Positions 27,320 through 42,100 of a DNA stretch of 64,000 nucleotides are shown here, one piece after another. The stretch lies in contig MEDY01000042.1 of assembly GCA_001724265.1 (NCBI GenBank), positions 273,332-337,331 on the forward strand, written 5' to 3'. The stretch comes from Rhizaria sp. SCN 62-66. Its lineage: Eukaryota; Rhizaria, unplaced. The notes beneath the pieces were generated by a model. The model made no database searches. It was not told the DNA's origin and worked only from the letters and a program-made list of their open reading frames with translations. Within the stretch, counting starts at the first letter, position 1. Each line of letters begins with the position of its first letter. Both the position numbers and the translations under genes were made by a program.

Positions 27320-27929
27320 CACAATGCTTGCAGCTCTGGTGTTTGACCGAATTAGCACATTCAATCCTAAAGCTTTTTTACATATATTATTTTGATACTT
27401 TAGCTGCATTTAATTGCGTATATCTAGAATCAGAGCTCATGTATACACATTGATGTTGATTACAACACTTCCACACAGCTTTTGGTTTGACACCCCAATT
27501 CTAACTAACAATAATATCACGTTAAAATCGTCCGGAATTGTTAAGATATTGCGATTGAAATGATTTATACACTGGAACAATAACTTGCTCAAGTTTGGCG
27601 TGTACGGTCAAGTGTTAGCTCTGCTATATCCATGTAAATGTGCGATTGTGTAGCTTTGCTCCCCATGGTCCCTGTTTGAGTCGCAGAAATTTCGCGCGGG
27701 ACCTCCTCGAAAAGAATCTTCATGCATGCTATATATCATCTGTCAACCAAATTGAATTTGATTCATAGCATAATATACATGGAGATCTCGTTGAAATTCT
27801 TTTTAAACTCATGTTTCAATCTTGTATACACCACGAATTTCCTGCTCTTTTCCAGTCATCGCCAAGCGCGCAGATTAACCTTAACCTCCTCTCTCCTGAC
27901 CCTCACTAGTGGTCCCATACGGCTCCCCC
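27320..27929. other. Intergenic, tandem genes 4 and 5
   Basis: A strongly AT-rich 610-bp spacer. A pyrimidine-rich stretch ending TTTTCCAG at about 27849-27856 looks like a splice acceptor, so the HIRA 5' UTR may contain an intron here. No coding potential was seen. Confidence 0.45.
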
Positions 27930-30900
27930 ATGAACACTGGGCCTTCCGCTGGCAGCAGCTCTGCTTCTGCAGCTGTTGCCGTTCCAGTCGTAGTTAGGAA
28001 GAAGGCTCCCCGCGTGATCGCGCCCACGCTCGTGACGACGACCACTACGTCCCTCCCTTCGGCTGCGCCGCAGCTCGACAACAACGGCCACTTGAGCTCC
28101 GCAGTTGAGCCGAATGCAATTACGAACGCTGCTGTAGCTCCCCATTTTAATCAGAGCTTGGCTCCTGCGAACGCTATGACTGACTCTGACGCGTTCGGCA
28201 ACAACGCTGCATTCGCAAGCGATGACAAAAGCGCTTTCGACTCGAGCTCTCACGCCAACGTCAACATCGATGCTGCGAGTACCAGTTACAGTCTCAAGCG
28301 CCCTGCTCCCGCAGACGCCGCTGGACAGATGGCCGACAATGACCAGGAGCAGGAACAAGATCAAGAACCAGAAGGGAAAGACGACGATAATAACGATTTT
28401 GACGGTGGCAACGCCGCCGCCGCTGAAGACGACGACGAAGAGGAGGCAGTCGACCCAGTGGTTTTCGGCACTCCCATCACCGCCACAAGCGCCGCTGACC
28501 TCTCCATGATTGTCTCCGCGCCGTGGCTGCGGCACACGCTGCCGGCCGAGGCGGGTGACGACGGCGCCGGCGGCTTCGGCTCTGTGGTCGAGCAGGGCAG
28601 GGTCACGTCGTCGCATTTCCACCCCGATGGCTCCAAATTCGCCACGTGCTCCTCTGGTATGCTAAAGCTCCTTTTAAATTTTCAGAATAAGCTTATTTGA
28701 ATCTTGCCCTTGATCTTATGCTAGAACGATTATATCTTAACTCACATTCACTTTGTTATTGATTCGCACTACAGATAAAACCGTGCTGGTATGGTCCGCT
28801 GCCCCTCTGTACTCAATCGACAGTGAAGAGGACCCCAACGTCCCGCGCCTGCTTGCACGCATCGCTCTGCCCCACGCGCCCAACTGCGTGCGCTTTAGCC
28901 CCGACGGCGCGCTGCTCGCGGTCGGGTTAGAGTGCGGCCCCATCCACATCTACACACGCGTCGCCACGGGAGCTAACGGCAGCAGCAGCAGCAGCACGCT
29001 TGTCAAAGGGCCCGGGTTTGGTTTCCGCTCTGGTAGCGCCGACGCTGGCGCTGGTAGCGAAGACAAGACTGTGTACTCCGAGGAATACCAGTGCGTACAC
29101 GTGCTCACGCGTCACCAAAACCACGTCACAGACCTCACCTGGGCGCCCACCAACGCCTTCCTTGCCTCGTCGTCGCTCGACTCTACCGTGATCATCTGGA
29201 CCCTCGCCACGGCCGCGCCCGTCGCAGTGCTGCGCGGCCACCGCGGCTGGGTCGTCGGTGTCTCGTGGGACCCGCTGAACCAATACGTCGCGTCGCTGGA
29301 CGACGTCGGCGCCGTAATCGTGTGGTCCGTCAGCAACAGCGGCAGCGACTGGTATCGTGTCGCTGCTTTCTCGGCAAACACAGCCGCCGCATTGGACCAC
29401 GAATGCAAGCCGCTTACTCCCGAAGTCAAGCCGCAAACGGCGACCAGCAGCAGCAGCAGTAGTGGCGCGTCGAGTGCTGCCACAGCGGGTGCCAACGCCC
29501 AGGCGCCCGCTGTGACTGTGGTCGAGGAAGACGACGACAAAGCTCTCCGCGGCACCGCCGAGATCTTCACCAAGGTTGCCCTCGGCCGGCTGTCGTGGTC
29601 GGCCGACGGCGCCGTGCTGGCCGTGCCGCGCGGCGCCCGCAGCAAGGCACCCATCGCGCTATGTGTGCACCGCGGCTCGTGGGTCCCCGCCTCGCAGTAT
29701 GTCGGCCACACAAAAACGGTCACTGTGGCGCAGTTCTCGCCGCGCATGTACACCAAGACGGCCAAAACGGCCACAATCTCGCCTGATACCCCCACGGGCA
29801 GCCAGTCAAGCAGTGCAAGCTCCACGATCGACAGCAGCAGCAGCGCTAGTGGAGGCGCAACGATGCACACGTTCTGCGTTTGCGGCGGCAGCGACGGCGC
29901 GGTCTCGGTCTGGTCGACGCTCTCGCAGCGCGCCGTGCTGGTTATCCCCGCCGTCTCCACACTCCTGGACATCTCCTGGTCGCCCGACGGCCTGGCCATG
30001 CTGTTGACGGGCGTGCACGAGCGCGTGTTCGTGCGCCTGAGCACCGCGGACGCGGGCCGGCCCGTGCCACCGCACGCGCTGCGCGCCGCGCTCTGCACCG
30101 TCTACGGCACGGCGGCCGTCGCGGCGGCGGGCGCGGGCGTGGTGGGCGGCGCGGTGCTGCCCGAGAGCCAGGCCGCGGCCAGGAGGGCCGGCGCCGCAGC
30201 CGTGCTCGGCGCCGCCTTACCGGGCGCCAAAGTGCTATCAGACTCTGTCGTGACGCTCACACGCGCCAAAGCTAGTGGTTCTGCCTCTAAGGGCACGGCT
30301 GGTGCGGGCGCTGGGACGCAGGCGCTGGCGAGTGTGTTTGGCCCTTTGGCGAAGAAGTCAAAGCAAACGGCCCATCACGGCGACGCGAGTGCAGGGAGCA
30401 AGGCAAAGGGTAAGGCTAGTGCTGCGAAGGATGATGATGGCGAGGAGGAGGAAGATGAGACTGATGTTATGCTCCCTAAGCCTACCGTCACCAGTGGCAG
30501 CAGCGTCAACCTGAGCACAAATAACATTAGCACTGTTCGCAGTAATGCCACCGGGTTCGTTGGTCGTTTAAGTGGTGTTCCCAGCGGAAACGTCAGCGAC
30601 ATTGTTGCTGCGTTGGCCGCAGCTGCGCAGTCACCAGCACTTGCGAGTGCGCTGAAGCAGGCGCTGGCACCGCTTTTCGGCCAAGGTAACATCACCAGCG
30701 ACGCCTTTAACAGGAACACTGTCACGGCACCGCTCGCGTTCTCACTTCCCATTTCCAACACGAACGCGAGCGACAGCAGCACGAGCAGGAGCGCGACCGC
30801 GGGCGTGAGCGCAAATGGCAGTGAGACCGATGGAGTCACGTCTGCGACAGCTGCCACGGCTGTAGCTGCGGCTGCGGCGGCCGTGGCGTTGCCTGCCGCT

Positions 30901-32853
30901 GCCGACGCTGTCAGGCGCATCACAAAGTCCGGTCTTTGTCCTCTGTTACCAGCAGTCTCCGCCCTGCCTCTTTCAAACAACGCCGCTGCAAGCAGTTCTG
31001 TCGGTACAGTCAGCAGCGCTCGCTCCAACCGTAGCACCGTGACGATTCCTCTCGCCTCTGACGGCACAACGAGTCACAGCCACTTGCTCTCGTCGCTGCT
31101 GCAAGTCGCAACAACGGCGTTGACGAGTGCGGCCAACGCAGCGAACGCGGCCAGTGTGAGCGGCGCAAGCGCTAATGCCAGTGCAGGTGGCAATGGTGCA
31201 AGTGCAGGCGTGTCGTCCTTCACCGTGAGCGCTGACCGCGTCAGTACTTCGAACAAGTCTAAGAGCCTTGCTGTCATATCCAAGCATACGAGCGCGAGCC
31301 CAAGCTCAGAAGCAAGCGATAGCTTCATTGTTACTCTGACCGCGACCTCGGACACCACAAATGGCGCAAGCAGTAGCAGCTCGACTTCGAGCTCCAGCGC
31401 GAGGGACACAGCTACTAAGGCCGTGACCGTGCCTCTGTGGTCGCTGCCGTTTGCTGGTGTGCCAGTCGCCGTTGTTGCGGATGCTTCTGCGATTGTTGTT
31501 GTCACCAAGTCCTCCCCAAGCACGAACTCGAGTAGCTCGACTGCGAATGATGATAGCGCTGCTGTTTACTCAGCGCTATTTCTTGACTTGTACGGCTCGC
31601 CTTTGCTCCCGCTTGTCTCGCTGCCCGCCGCTGTCGCTGCGGTTTCGCTTTCGCCTCCATTGCACTTAGAGGCAGGTAGCACGCACCAACACAGTCGTGT
31701 CGCCGTTATTCTGACTGATGGCGAGGTCATGACTTGGTCGTTGCCGACTTACCCGCTTGTCCCGCATGCACTTGCATCGGCATCATCGAGCTCTTCAAGC
31801 AGTAACGTCTCACTGTTATTGAAGAGCTCCATCCGACACTTGCTGCTGCCGCTTACATCCTCGAATGATTCCGCTATGAGCGTGCTGCGTACTGCGTCTG
31901 GGAAGGGTGGCTTGAATCTGAACACCCCCTTGGCCAGTGTGAACAGCGTCGCATGTGGCTACACTGCTGAAGGTGTTCTCACAATCACGATCACGCCTAG
32001 TAGCACAATTCCGACTACCAGCAGCAGCGCGACTAGTTCGACGGCTGGTCTCACTTCTGCTGCGGCTAAGCCGGCGACTGGCGCTGTTGTCGGTGCGAGT
32101 AGCTATGCGTACAGCCTGAGCCAGAAGCAGTGGGTTCTGGTCGCCTCGCCAGCCAAGTCAACACCGGCGTCTCTGGTCACTCTCTACCACGCGAGTGGCA
32201 GCGCGCACGCTGGCGCGAGTCATGTCAGTGCGCACGGTCTCTCGTCTTCGGTGCGCGACACGAACTACCACTTCGCCAGCGCAAGCACCGGCAACACGAG
32301 CACACTGCAGCGTTTCATCACTTTCGCCACCGCGCACAGCACGGCCACTGCGAATGCGGCCGCCAGTGCGAGCGCGAATGCGAGCGTGATCGCAGCTGCC
32401 ACCGCGGCGGCCGCCGTGACCCCCGGCGTCGGCTCCCTACTTGCAGTGCAGACGCTGGAGGAGCTCCTCGCTTCAGCGCTGCTGCTGCGGAGCCTCCGCG
32501 ACTACCGTGTCGTGCTGCGCGCGCTCGTGCTGGAGCTGGTGCGCCGGGCTCCGCACGTCCCGTTCGTGCTCGCAAAGCTCATGCGGCTCGTGGACGCGTA
32601 CACGCCGGGGACAGAGACCGCCGCGATCAATGCCAGTGCTCTCTCCGCGAGCGCCAACCCGACCGTTGTGAGCAGCGATGGCGCTGTGGGAGAGTTGCTT
32701 GTGCTGGGGACGCCGCGGCTTGACTTTCTGCGCTTTGATATCTTGCCTGCTGTGGCGGCTGCGCCCTCGCTGGGGCCAATGGCAGAGGCACTTACGGCTA
32801 CGGTGCAGCGGCTGCTTGCGAGCGTTAATCAAGCGACAGCAAACAAGGTTTAA
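27930..32853 (+). CDS. HIRA: HIRA-like histone chaperone (WD40 + HIRA C-terminal domain)
   Basis: Two exons, 27930-28656 and 28775-32853, with a 118-nt intron (donor GTATGC, acceptor CTACAG) in phase 1. The junction restores a perfect WD-repeat core, CSSDKTVLVW. The protein is 1,601 residues, ending in TAA. About 220 Ser/Ala/acidic residues precede the first WD repeat. In known HIRA proteins the propeller starts at the N-terminus, so this is an extension. Further WD blocks include APNCVRFSPDGALLAVG, NHVTDLTWAPTNAFLASSS, WVVGVSWDPLNQYVAS, GRLSWSADGAVLAVPRG and a final LDISWSPDG. A motif RRITKSGLCPLLP near residue 954 resembles the HIRA B-domain that binds the histone chaperone ASF1. The C-terminal 470 residues match the HIRA-specific domain in layout. 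The family deposits histone H3.3-H4 independently of replication in the nucleus. Identity is good; the B-motif assignment is tentative. Confidence 0.85.
28657..28774 (+). other. Intron of HIRA-like gene
   Basis: A 118-nt AT-rich GT-AG intron. Removal joins G to AT to make the Asp codon of the WD-repeat signature S-S-D-K-T-V, which validates both splice sites. Confidence 0.9.
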
Positions 32854-33142
32854 ATTATAAATCGCGTGGCCGTTACGATTGTTTGCAAATATTATTTTGT
32901 TATATAGAAGTATTTACGTTGTCCTTTTCGGGGCAAAATACATTTTCAACCGTAAGCACAATAGGACGAGCTTGTAGTTACCGTTATGGACGTAAAGACT
33001 AATGACAATACGTGTGTATTTCGTGTAAACATTGTTGTAAATTTAGATATCATGACTCGTGTATCGAGGAACTATGTACAAAGTAGATATTGAAAGATCG
33101 GGGGAATATTGCAATGAAGATGTGTTTGGCATGGTTGATGTG

Positions 33143-36100
33143 TTAAAAACTATTCAACAGTGCACGGTCGCTATCACCAAGCATCGAGCGGATCCTGCGG
33201 CGGGAACTCTTGGACGTTGATGCAGGAGTGTCAGCATAAACTTCGCTTGCAATAATAGTATTGGCGGTGTTACTGCCGCGAGCTGACATGTGCTGCTCCT
33301 GCAACAAGGTGCAAAGAGAGTCAGTCAGCTCATTGTTCGTGCGCGCGCTTAGACTGTTACTGATGACGTCAGTGACATAATGTGAGGCCGCGAGCGTGAG
33401 AGCAGATGCCGCTTCTGACAGCGTCAGGGCAAGCACGGGCTCGAGCTTCATCTCAGCTACACTGAGGTCATCGTTGAAAGTGTCAAGGCCCTGAGCACCA
33501 GCGTTCGTGTTGTTAGGAACGATGTGATGACAACACGAAGCCAAGAGTTGTGCCTCAAAACTAGTACTGTTCGATTGACCGTTATTGTAGTCACTCGTGA
33601 CTGTCGTTGGCGCAAGTGAGCTCGGGTTCGAAGCCACAGTGAGCATCACGTGGTGGTTAGAGCCCCGCAACATGGCGCTGGTCGCGTAACGAGATACAAT
33701 CAACGGGCAGAACCCAAACATGCGCGTGTACACGTGGCTCAGTGGGATGTGTGAGTCTAGGCTTGTGAAACTATTTGCAAGGAAGTGACTTTGAAGCGCA
33801 ACATGCTGCAGGCCACGAATCAGGCCCTGACCGACACCAGACGACACAGAAGCGACCCCATGGTTGAGGTTTAGACTCAAAAGCGACTGAGTGACGCAAG
33901 CATCGTGGGGGGAGCTGATCGTGTCTAGAGCGGCTAGACTAAGCGTGATTGTGACGCTGCGTAGTGCTGTCTCGAAACCGTCCAACGCAGACATACGCCC
34001 CTTTGCACTGAGAGCATCAGATACCACGGTGCTGGAAGTAGAGAAGAGCGAAGGCTCGATTTTGACGGCCCTTGAGCGCGTCTGAGACTGTGAGAATGAT
34101 GATGAAGATAAGTTCATCGCCGTTTGCGACGCTTGGCTCGACGTATTCATGGGGAACACCGCGGGACTACCACCGTTCGTCGAGTTGGTGCTGTCGTTAT
34201 TATGGTTGTTATTCGTATTGAGAAAGTCCATGTCCGGCCCTTTCTGGCTGTCAGTAAAGTTGTAGCCTTCGTTCACATCGTTCAAACTTAGGGGAAGCGA
34301 GTCACCGTTTGCATGCACAAAACTGTTGTTGTTTGCCATATTATCTTCAACAAACAGACGTTGCGTAAGAGAACCCGACATAGATTGCCGATCACGCTGC
34401 TGTTGCATGTAAACTTGATCTTGAGACGATAATAGCGAGTCGCTTAGATTGACAGGGCTGAAACTGTTGAGATATCGGATGCTGGTGGTCTTCTCAATGA
34501 CGAGCCTAGCATCCAGTGCGGTGTTGATAGCCTCATTAACTGCCTTTGAACTGCCATAGTCCCACGAATAGCCGTTTTCATCACTGCCAGTACTGCCAGG
34601 CGCTGCACCACTAGGCTGGAGGATCTGGTTGCCGTAAGTGCTCTGATAACCACTGATATATGCACCACTTCCTTCCAGTGCAAACTTAGAGCGAGGCAAG
34701 GTTACCGCTGCCGCTGCTGGCAAAGCAGACGTTTGCAGAGACAGTGGGCCTGTTGCATCTGTAGCCACAGCACTCGCTGCAACAGCTCCTGCCACATTCG
34801 CAGTCGGCAGCTGCGATACCGGCTTCGGTGTCGGCAGCAGCGCAGTGTAGTCGCTGAGCGTGTAAGGGGCATCCGGAAGATCTAAGTACCTCAGTGCTGC
34901 GGCACGGCGGCGGTGGAGCTGCGCAGTTGCACTTGAGAAGAGCAGCGCGGACCTGACAGCTGCAGCACTGACATTCGTCGCGACTGCGCCGCCGCTCGGG
35001 ACGTTTGGCTTCGCACGGAGAGAGATAATAATGTGAACCGACTTTTGCTGAGAAGCATTCGCACATGTGGGAGCAAGGTCGGTTTGCGACTGCGAGGAAA
35101 ACAATACTGTTAGGTCAGGTAATAAACACCAGACGGGCACAGACGCAGCAGCACTTGCAAGCCACGTCTTATCGAGCTCACTGTCACTTGCCTGTTGCCG
35201 CTTCTGCTGCAAGGCTTTGTGATGTAGCAAGAACATCGAGAGAGGAACTGCAGCTGGACGAGAGACCGCACCAGCACTCGCGCTGCTGTCTTTGCCGTTA
35301 TTGCCGCCCAAGATAGCAGCTGCAGCCGTGACCGCTGCGAGCGCTGCCTTAGCAGTTACGCCCCACACAGTCCTGGCGTCGGGCAAGTTGTCCGACAGCA
35401 CGCTCACAGCAGCCGTGTCGGCAAACTTAGACGATGAAGAATCATCCGACTTCATCTTCATACTGTGGGCGTCATCGTCGGAGATGTTCTGACACTCGAG
35501 TGAGTCTACGCCGAAGAAGAACTTTGCGAGCGCGGGTGCAGTCGACAGAACGGAGCCAATGGTTGCGGTGATAGGAACATTCACAGTGAGCGTCGCCGGC
35601 GTCGACGGAAGAACACTAAAGCTCTTCTTTAATTGCAAACTAACTCCAGCGCACGTACTAGTCAGAGTAGAAGGAAGTACGAACGTAATATTGACGGGAA
35701 TGTGTGTCCGCAACAGACTGGCGCCACCCATAGAGCGGCCGTGAGATGCGAGAGTGATCAAGTGCACGTGTGAGTCGGCGCGAAGGTGGGGGCACCGGAG
35801 TAGCGGCAGAGACTGGCTCTGCTGCCAATGCAAACGCGAGTGCACGCAGGACAGAAGTGAAAGTAGACGGTGATGTTTAACCTTGTCGAGAGGGGCGCTG
35901 AGATCAAGCAGTGTGCTGAGAATTGCCGGAGAGATATCTCCAAGACGTGACACGGGAGCAGCAGTGGCAACCAAGGCCACAGTGGAGCTAGTCACTGTCG
36001 TGGCAGAAGCCGGCTTCTTCTTGTAAATCGACCCGGGCGCACTCGGCACAGCTTCGACAGCAGCGACAGCAACGGCAGAGGCGACATGAGCGCCCGAGCT

Positions 36101-39100
36101 AGTTGCGCTGGAAGCAGCAGGTGCAGAAACACTCGGTGGATACAACGCTGTAAAGGCATCAGCTCTGATCAGAGCAAGCCCAAGCTCAGTGTGACAGCAT
36201 AGATCGCCATTTGCAAAGGCAACAGTAGCTGCGGTGGCTGTAAGAGAAGCTTCGACAGCAGCAAGTGCAGAAGTTGAAAGAGAATGTGGAGTCTCAGCAG
36301 TACTCGCTGTGCTACTTACGCTGCTCTCATCATGCTGAGTCGCAGTAGAGCCAGACTTACTCGAACCACTCTTGTTATCCAACTTTGGGTCCGCTAAGTA
36401 GTAGTCCTCATCTAAGTACTTCTTACCGGGGACAAAATGAGGCTTGCTACCTGAGGCACCTGCCTGTCCCTGCGCAGGTTTTAGCTGCTGCTGCTGCTTG
36501 TGTTGTTTCTCTTGTTCCTTCTGTCGTTGCTTTTGCTTCCGTTCCTGCTTTCGCAGTTCTCGCTGTTGACTCGAGAAAATAGAGTGGCTGTCACTGTCAC
36601 TCTCACTGCCGGTACCGCTGATATTATCACTCTCACGGTCTTTGTCGCTGTCACTGTTGATGTCGCTCCCGTGTTCACGGGCATTGACTCTGGCACTGAC
36701 CGAACCGTGACCAATATCTGTGCGAGAACTCCCACGGACCTTGTCTTTACTTGACTTTGCATAATAGCTACTGCTTGGGTTGCTGGTATAAGCATGGCCA
36801 TACGCAGAAACGCGAGGCTGATCCTGATCATTCTTAACGTCACCTCCGGCGTCGCGCTCGTCGTCGCAATCGTAAGAGTAGACATGGTTGTCACGATCGT
36901 TATCACTATCATCGTCGTCAACACTGTAGCTGCCCCCCCTCGTCGTAGGCGCGTCACCAGCCGTGAGAAACAACGAGCGTCCTGGCCCTCCACGCGGGTC
37001 CTTAGAGTTGCGGTCACGCTTCGCTTTCGTGGGCGCAGCGTGAAGCCGCGGCAGCTGGCTGTGAGCGAGCTCCTTGTACCCGGCACCGCGGATCGAGCTG
37101 GGTTTGCTACTGCCACTAGAACCGATATATGCGTCGCGCAGATTCTGGTTCCGATGCTGCTGAAAAGAGTACTGGTTGCCCTCATTCACAGCGCGGTTTC
37201 GGCCGGCATCAGCATAAGGAAACTCGCCCTGGACTCGCATCGCGTGAGGCCCGCTGAACTTCGTGAGGCGAGATACGCTCGCGTTGGAGTCAGCGGCACG
37301 ACCAACTTGGTCGTCGTTGTCGTCGTTGCTGCGCGCAGATAGAGCGCTGTTATTGAAGCCAAAGAACGAGTCCCGAACAGTCGACTCGGCAGCGTCACGA
37401 CGAGTATCGCGTGACGCGGTCGCGGCACTAGCAGGTGTCCAAACGTTGTTTTGGACGTGAATGTGCGCAAACATGTTTTCGCGTTGCTTATTGATCTCGG
37501 TGGCACGGCTACTGCCGTCACGAGGAGCATTACGAGAGCCAGAGCCAGAACCAGGACCATTAATCGCACGGTGGTCACCGACGCCAGCAGCAGAGCCGGC
37601 AAAACTGGAACTTGTATGATATGCGCGCTCACTCTCATCAAGGGCGTCAAAGGCCCTGAAACTGATGTCACGTGAACCGTTATTACCATTGCCAATACCG
37701 CGAATGCCCGTATTGTTGGAATCGTTAGGGTTTGTTGCGCCGTGGCGAATCGGCTTGAAGGGGTCATCTCGACGACGGCTACCGCTTCCAACAGGCCCGT
37801 TTGTGAAGTCGAACGTGTCGCGCGCGAGCTCACGCTCACGCTCACTAGTGTTCTTTGCAGACTCATCATTGTTATCATGTCGTTCATTGTAATCTGGAGC
37901 AGTGAAATCAGGGAGCTTCGCTAGGAGCTCAGTCGTGACTGTCAGCTCACGGTCCCAGCGCAAAGCTTGGGGCCAACCGTAGAGCCTCTGTGAACGTAAA
38001 ACTAGAGTGTCAACGACACTCGAGATATCATTAGTGAGACTGTTCTTGATGGCAGGCTTCTCGACTGCCTTGTTCGCAGCAGTCAGCGCAAGTTGCAAAG
38101 AAAACATACGAGTGAGAGACACTGAGAGCGACATCAGGTACCACAGCTGTTCCACAGAAGAGTCAAACAGAGTCGATACACCACTCGCATAAAGCATGCG
38201 ACTAAGCTTGAAAAGAGACGGAGCGACCGTAGCGTGAGGGCAACTCACGATAGAGTTCTGCAATTGAGCAACGAATGTTCCATTGCTGAAGATGCGAGAG
38301 TATGTCGCGAAACTATCCTCGGAAGACGATGAAGCGGATGCAGAGCTCAGTGATGAGCTAAAATTGGATGATGAGATGACTTGAGCGTGCTGATTAGCAG
38401 CTTGGTTATTCCTCATGAGACGCGCTGCTAGCGGTAACGACTCAGTGTCAAAGGCAGATGAGGCGCTGTTTGTCACATTAGTACCGATGTTATCGCTCTT
38501 GTTGAGATTGTTGTTAATGCTGCTAGTGATGTTAGTGTTCGGGACTTTCTTCGAGCTCTTGAGCTCCTCGAGTAACCGGACAAGGTGCCCATCTTGTTGG
38601 GCAATATAGCTGTGACTTTCAGCAGCGGGCAGCAAAGTCAAAGACCTTGACTGAGAGTGAACAACATGATTTGCTTGTTCAAGCAAATGTGACACGGTAA
38701 AATCCGGGTCACCACTGTCAGAGCTTGTACTAGGCGAAATGGATCCGTCAGAGTTGCACAGTGCGGATGCGAAGTAACGAAGTGAGTCGCGGTTGTTGCT
38801 GACGGCAGCAGCTGCGACAGTAGCGAGCACGTTTAGCCCAGTGTCAGTGGTGTCGCCACTGGCCGCATCATTTGAGGTGTTAATATAGGACAGATACAGT
38901 GAAGCAGCCGCACCAAGCAGAAAGGAGGCGAACACACTCGGCGGAGTCGCAGTATACTGGCCGAAGGTAACAAGGTTGCGTGCTAAATGCCTAGATTCAG
39001 AGCTTGCGTTTGCGTCATCGCTGGAACGAGTCCACGTGTAAGTGTACGCACGGTGATGTTGCTTGAGGGCAAGCATGGTTACGAGTCCGGGGAAGGGAGT

Positions 39101-42100
39101 GCCATCCCCGGCATGATAATCGTAGCCTTCATCCTCAAGATAATCATTGTTGCTGACGTCGTCATCGCTCTCATTGCGCGCAGAGTCAGCTTCAGTCGAC
39201 TTCGACTTATCAGACAGAGCGGCCTGGTTCATCTCGCTCTTAGTGTTCCTTGCTAGCGCAACATCGCTGTCGCGTGATAACGTCGTGAACAAATCAGTCT
39301 CACTAATGCTCACACTCTTGATAGCGGTATCACCGACAGCTTTGGTATCAGGCTGTAATCCAGTGTGACCAAACTTCCGCTGAGCCCGGTCCAACTTCAA
39401 TCCGCGCAGGAAATAACCGAGTCGCGCGTTGTTGCTGTAGGCATTGGACAATGCCAACTCTTTGTCATTCGCGTCATTATGGTCCTTTGCACTTGAGCTA
39501 CCGTGACCGTCGTTATGATTGTTGAGGTAGTAATACGTGTTATCCTTATAGCTCTGGTGGCGGGAGACAGTAGTGTTGTTGTAAAGCGCTGCGAACCGCG
39601 TCAATGCAGTCGCATTTGCTGTAACACCGGCGAAAATGTCGAGATCATCCGCAGTAGGAGCACTTGCATTTGCACTGCCTAAATTGGGATGAAAACTGTC
39701 GGAAGAACAGCGCAGCTTATTGGTTGCCTCTGCAGCCTTGTTGTTGCGAGCGAGCGTGAGTGCGGTGCTCACAGTCGTTGCAAAAGCCTTCAGATGCGGC
39801 GTCAGCGCGAACGGATTTTGCATGCTGTCTAAGTATGTCACTGCCGTTGAAAGCCGTGTTTGCGTCATGATAATGACATCGACTGAGAAACTTTCAAAGC
39901 CAACGCCAAATTCAGCATCCATGCTAGCTGATTTGTTGTTGCTGTCGCTGTTTTTCGTGAGAACACTTGCTGGCGTCCGTAGAAGTAGACGCTGTAGGTA
40001 CTTGGACAACGCCGGCGGGACGGAGTACGACGACATGTCACTCCAACACTTAGCACCGGTGTCAACGCCGTCTGAAGAGCCCTCGCCGCAAGTGCTCGAC
40101 GCCAAACTGATCACGGTGAAGACATTGCGGAGCATCGCCGGTACCTTGTCGGCCTGTGAGAAGAGTGCGAAAAGAATCAAGAAATAAAATTCGAGTCGTG
40201 ATAGTTCCATCGACATAAAGCACCAAAAACATTAAAATTCATTCATGGCATAACATATTCTCGCATAAAAGAGTAATACGTACCTGGAAAGAAAGTCGCC
40301 TGCGCATGACGGTATACTCTTGCTGCTTCTGCTCCAACCACTCTTTGTACTCCCCCGCCGCCTCTGCGACGTCCAGCTTGGTCCCGCTTGTAAGCACGCC
40401 GCGCTGGTTCCTGCTGTCCAGCGCAGCGGCCACGTGCACAACCGCGTCTTGGCACCAGCGCACCATCGCGGCTGCCGCTGCGGCCGCCGCGCGCCAGTGC
40501 CCGTGGTAGCTGAGCGCAACGACGAGCTGCTGCAGAGACTGCTCGACCTCGTACGCCGCGTCCAGCCACTTGCGCGTCGACGTCGATTTGATGTCGACCG
40601 CGTGCTTCGTTTCCTTGTTGATCGCGTGCGCAAAGTCGCACATGACGAGCGCAAGCGGGGCGCCGAACGGGTGGAAGCGGGTCGCGCGCGTGTGCGTGAT
40701 AACGTTGGAGATGACGCACTTGAGCTCGACTTCAGTCGGGAACGCGACTTTGGGCGCCGTTGAAGACTGTTTACGAGTGGATTTAGAGCTTGAAGAGGGG
40801 TTGTGATGAAGGGGGATCGGAGGCGGATCTAAGAGCATTCCGAGCGCTGACCAGCACGTGGCTAACACAGAGAAACGTGCCAATGCTGAAACAGCCGGCT
40901 CGAGAGTGATAGGCAGTGATGTCAAGTGCTTGCACACTGCAGATGCCGAAGAGTCCGGGACAGTATTAATCACAGCATCAGTGCCTGCAGACGCTGTGTC
41001 TTCATGCTGACTCCGTCCTCGAGCTAATGACTGTTGTGTCTCCTTCGTGTTGTTCAGCTTTGTAAGCATCATTGCAAGTGGGGTCGGTAGCTGCATCGTT
41101 GTCTTTGTTGCCATAGTAACGGGTAATAGCAGCGCCATGGGGACAGCAAACGGTGTTCGCGACGCGTATTCTTGGCCAATCACGTTAGCTTCCCAGTATT
41201 CGTCACCAGAGTCATTGCCACGGGAATTAGTCTCTGCAGTGGAGCTGATGTTGCTTGAGGCAGCATATTTTTTTTCGCGGTTGACCTTAGCAGCAGCGTC
41301 GCAAAGCGTAGTTTGCGCGCGCTGCGCCGCGCGTGCAGTCGCACGCGTGCCAATATTGATCGCTGCGGCGACGGCGACGGCGAGTGCGAGCGACGGCGCA
41401 ATGCGGCACAGATCGGTCACGATTGTGGTCGACTGACGTACGTAGCCGGGACACCGCTGCCACGGCAGCACGGGCATACTGAGGCTGTGGGGGTGGCCTG
41501 CAGCAGCCGGCGAGGCAGCCAGCCCACTCAAGTTCGCGTCAGTGCCCAATGATGCGTGCGTGAGGAAGGGAGTGGTGCCGAGTCCAGCAAAAGATGTTGT
41601 TGTCAAAATATCCCGCTGATCATTCAAAGATGAGGAGTCAATAACACCGCAGTGCTCAGTGCTCAGAATAAGGTGGTTTAAAGCCCTTACAACAGGCACA
41701 CCGGTTGCCGTTGTCGTCGGCAAAGACTTGTCGCTAAGACAGTCATTACTGACTGCCATGTAAGCTCCCTGACTCGAGGCGCTGTGGTCAGTTCTTACCT
41801 TGTCAATATCAGTGTAGTCGTTCGCCCAATATTTGTTGACACTTACATCCGACACGAAGAGCTGGTGGTACAACTGTTGCCACATCGCGGTCCTTTTGAG
41901 GGCGCTCGCTTCATCCATCACGTTGTGCTCACGCATCCACTGAGAATGTACTGGCGCAAAGTTGTTGCTACTGTTCAAACGCTTCGGTAGCTTACTGTGA
42001 TTACGTAAAATAGACTTGCGCTCACGCTCAGCATTGTCGATACCACTCCCACGCGCGGTTGAGTGTCCGTTAGAACTCCCCAGCTCAGACAAAACAGAAG

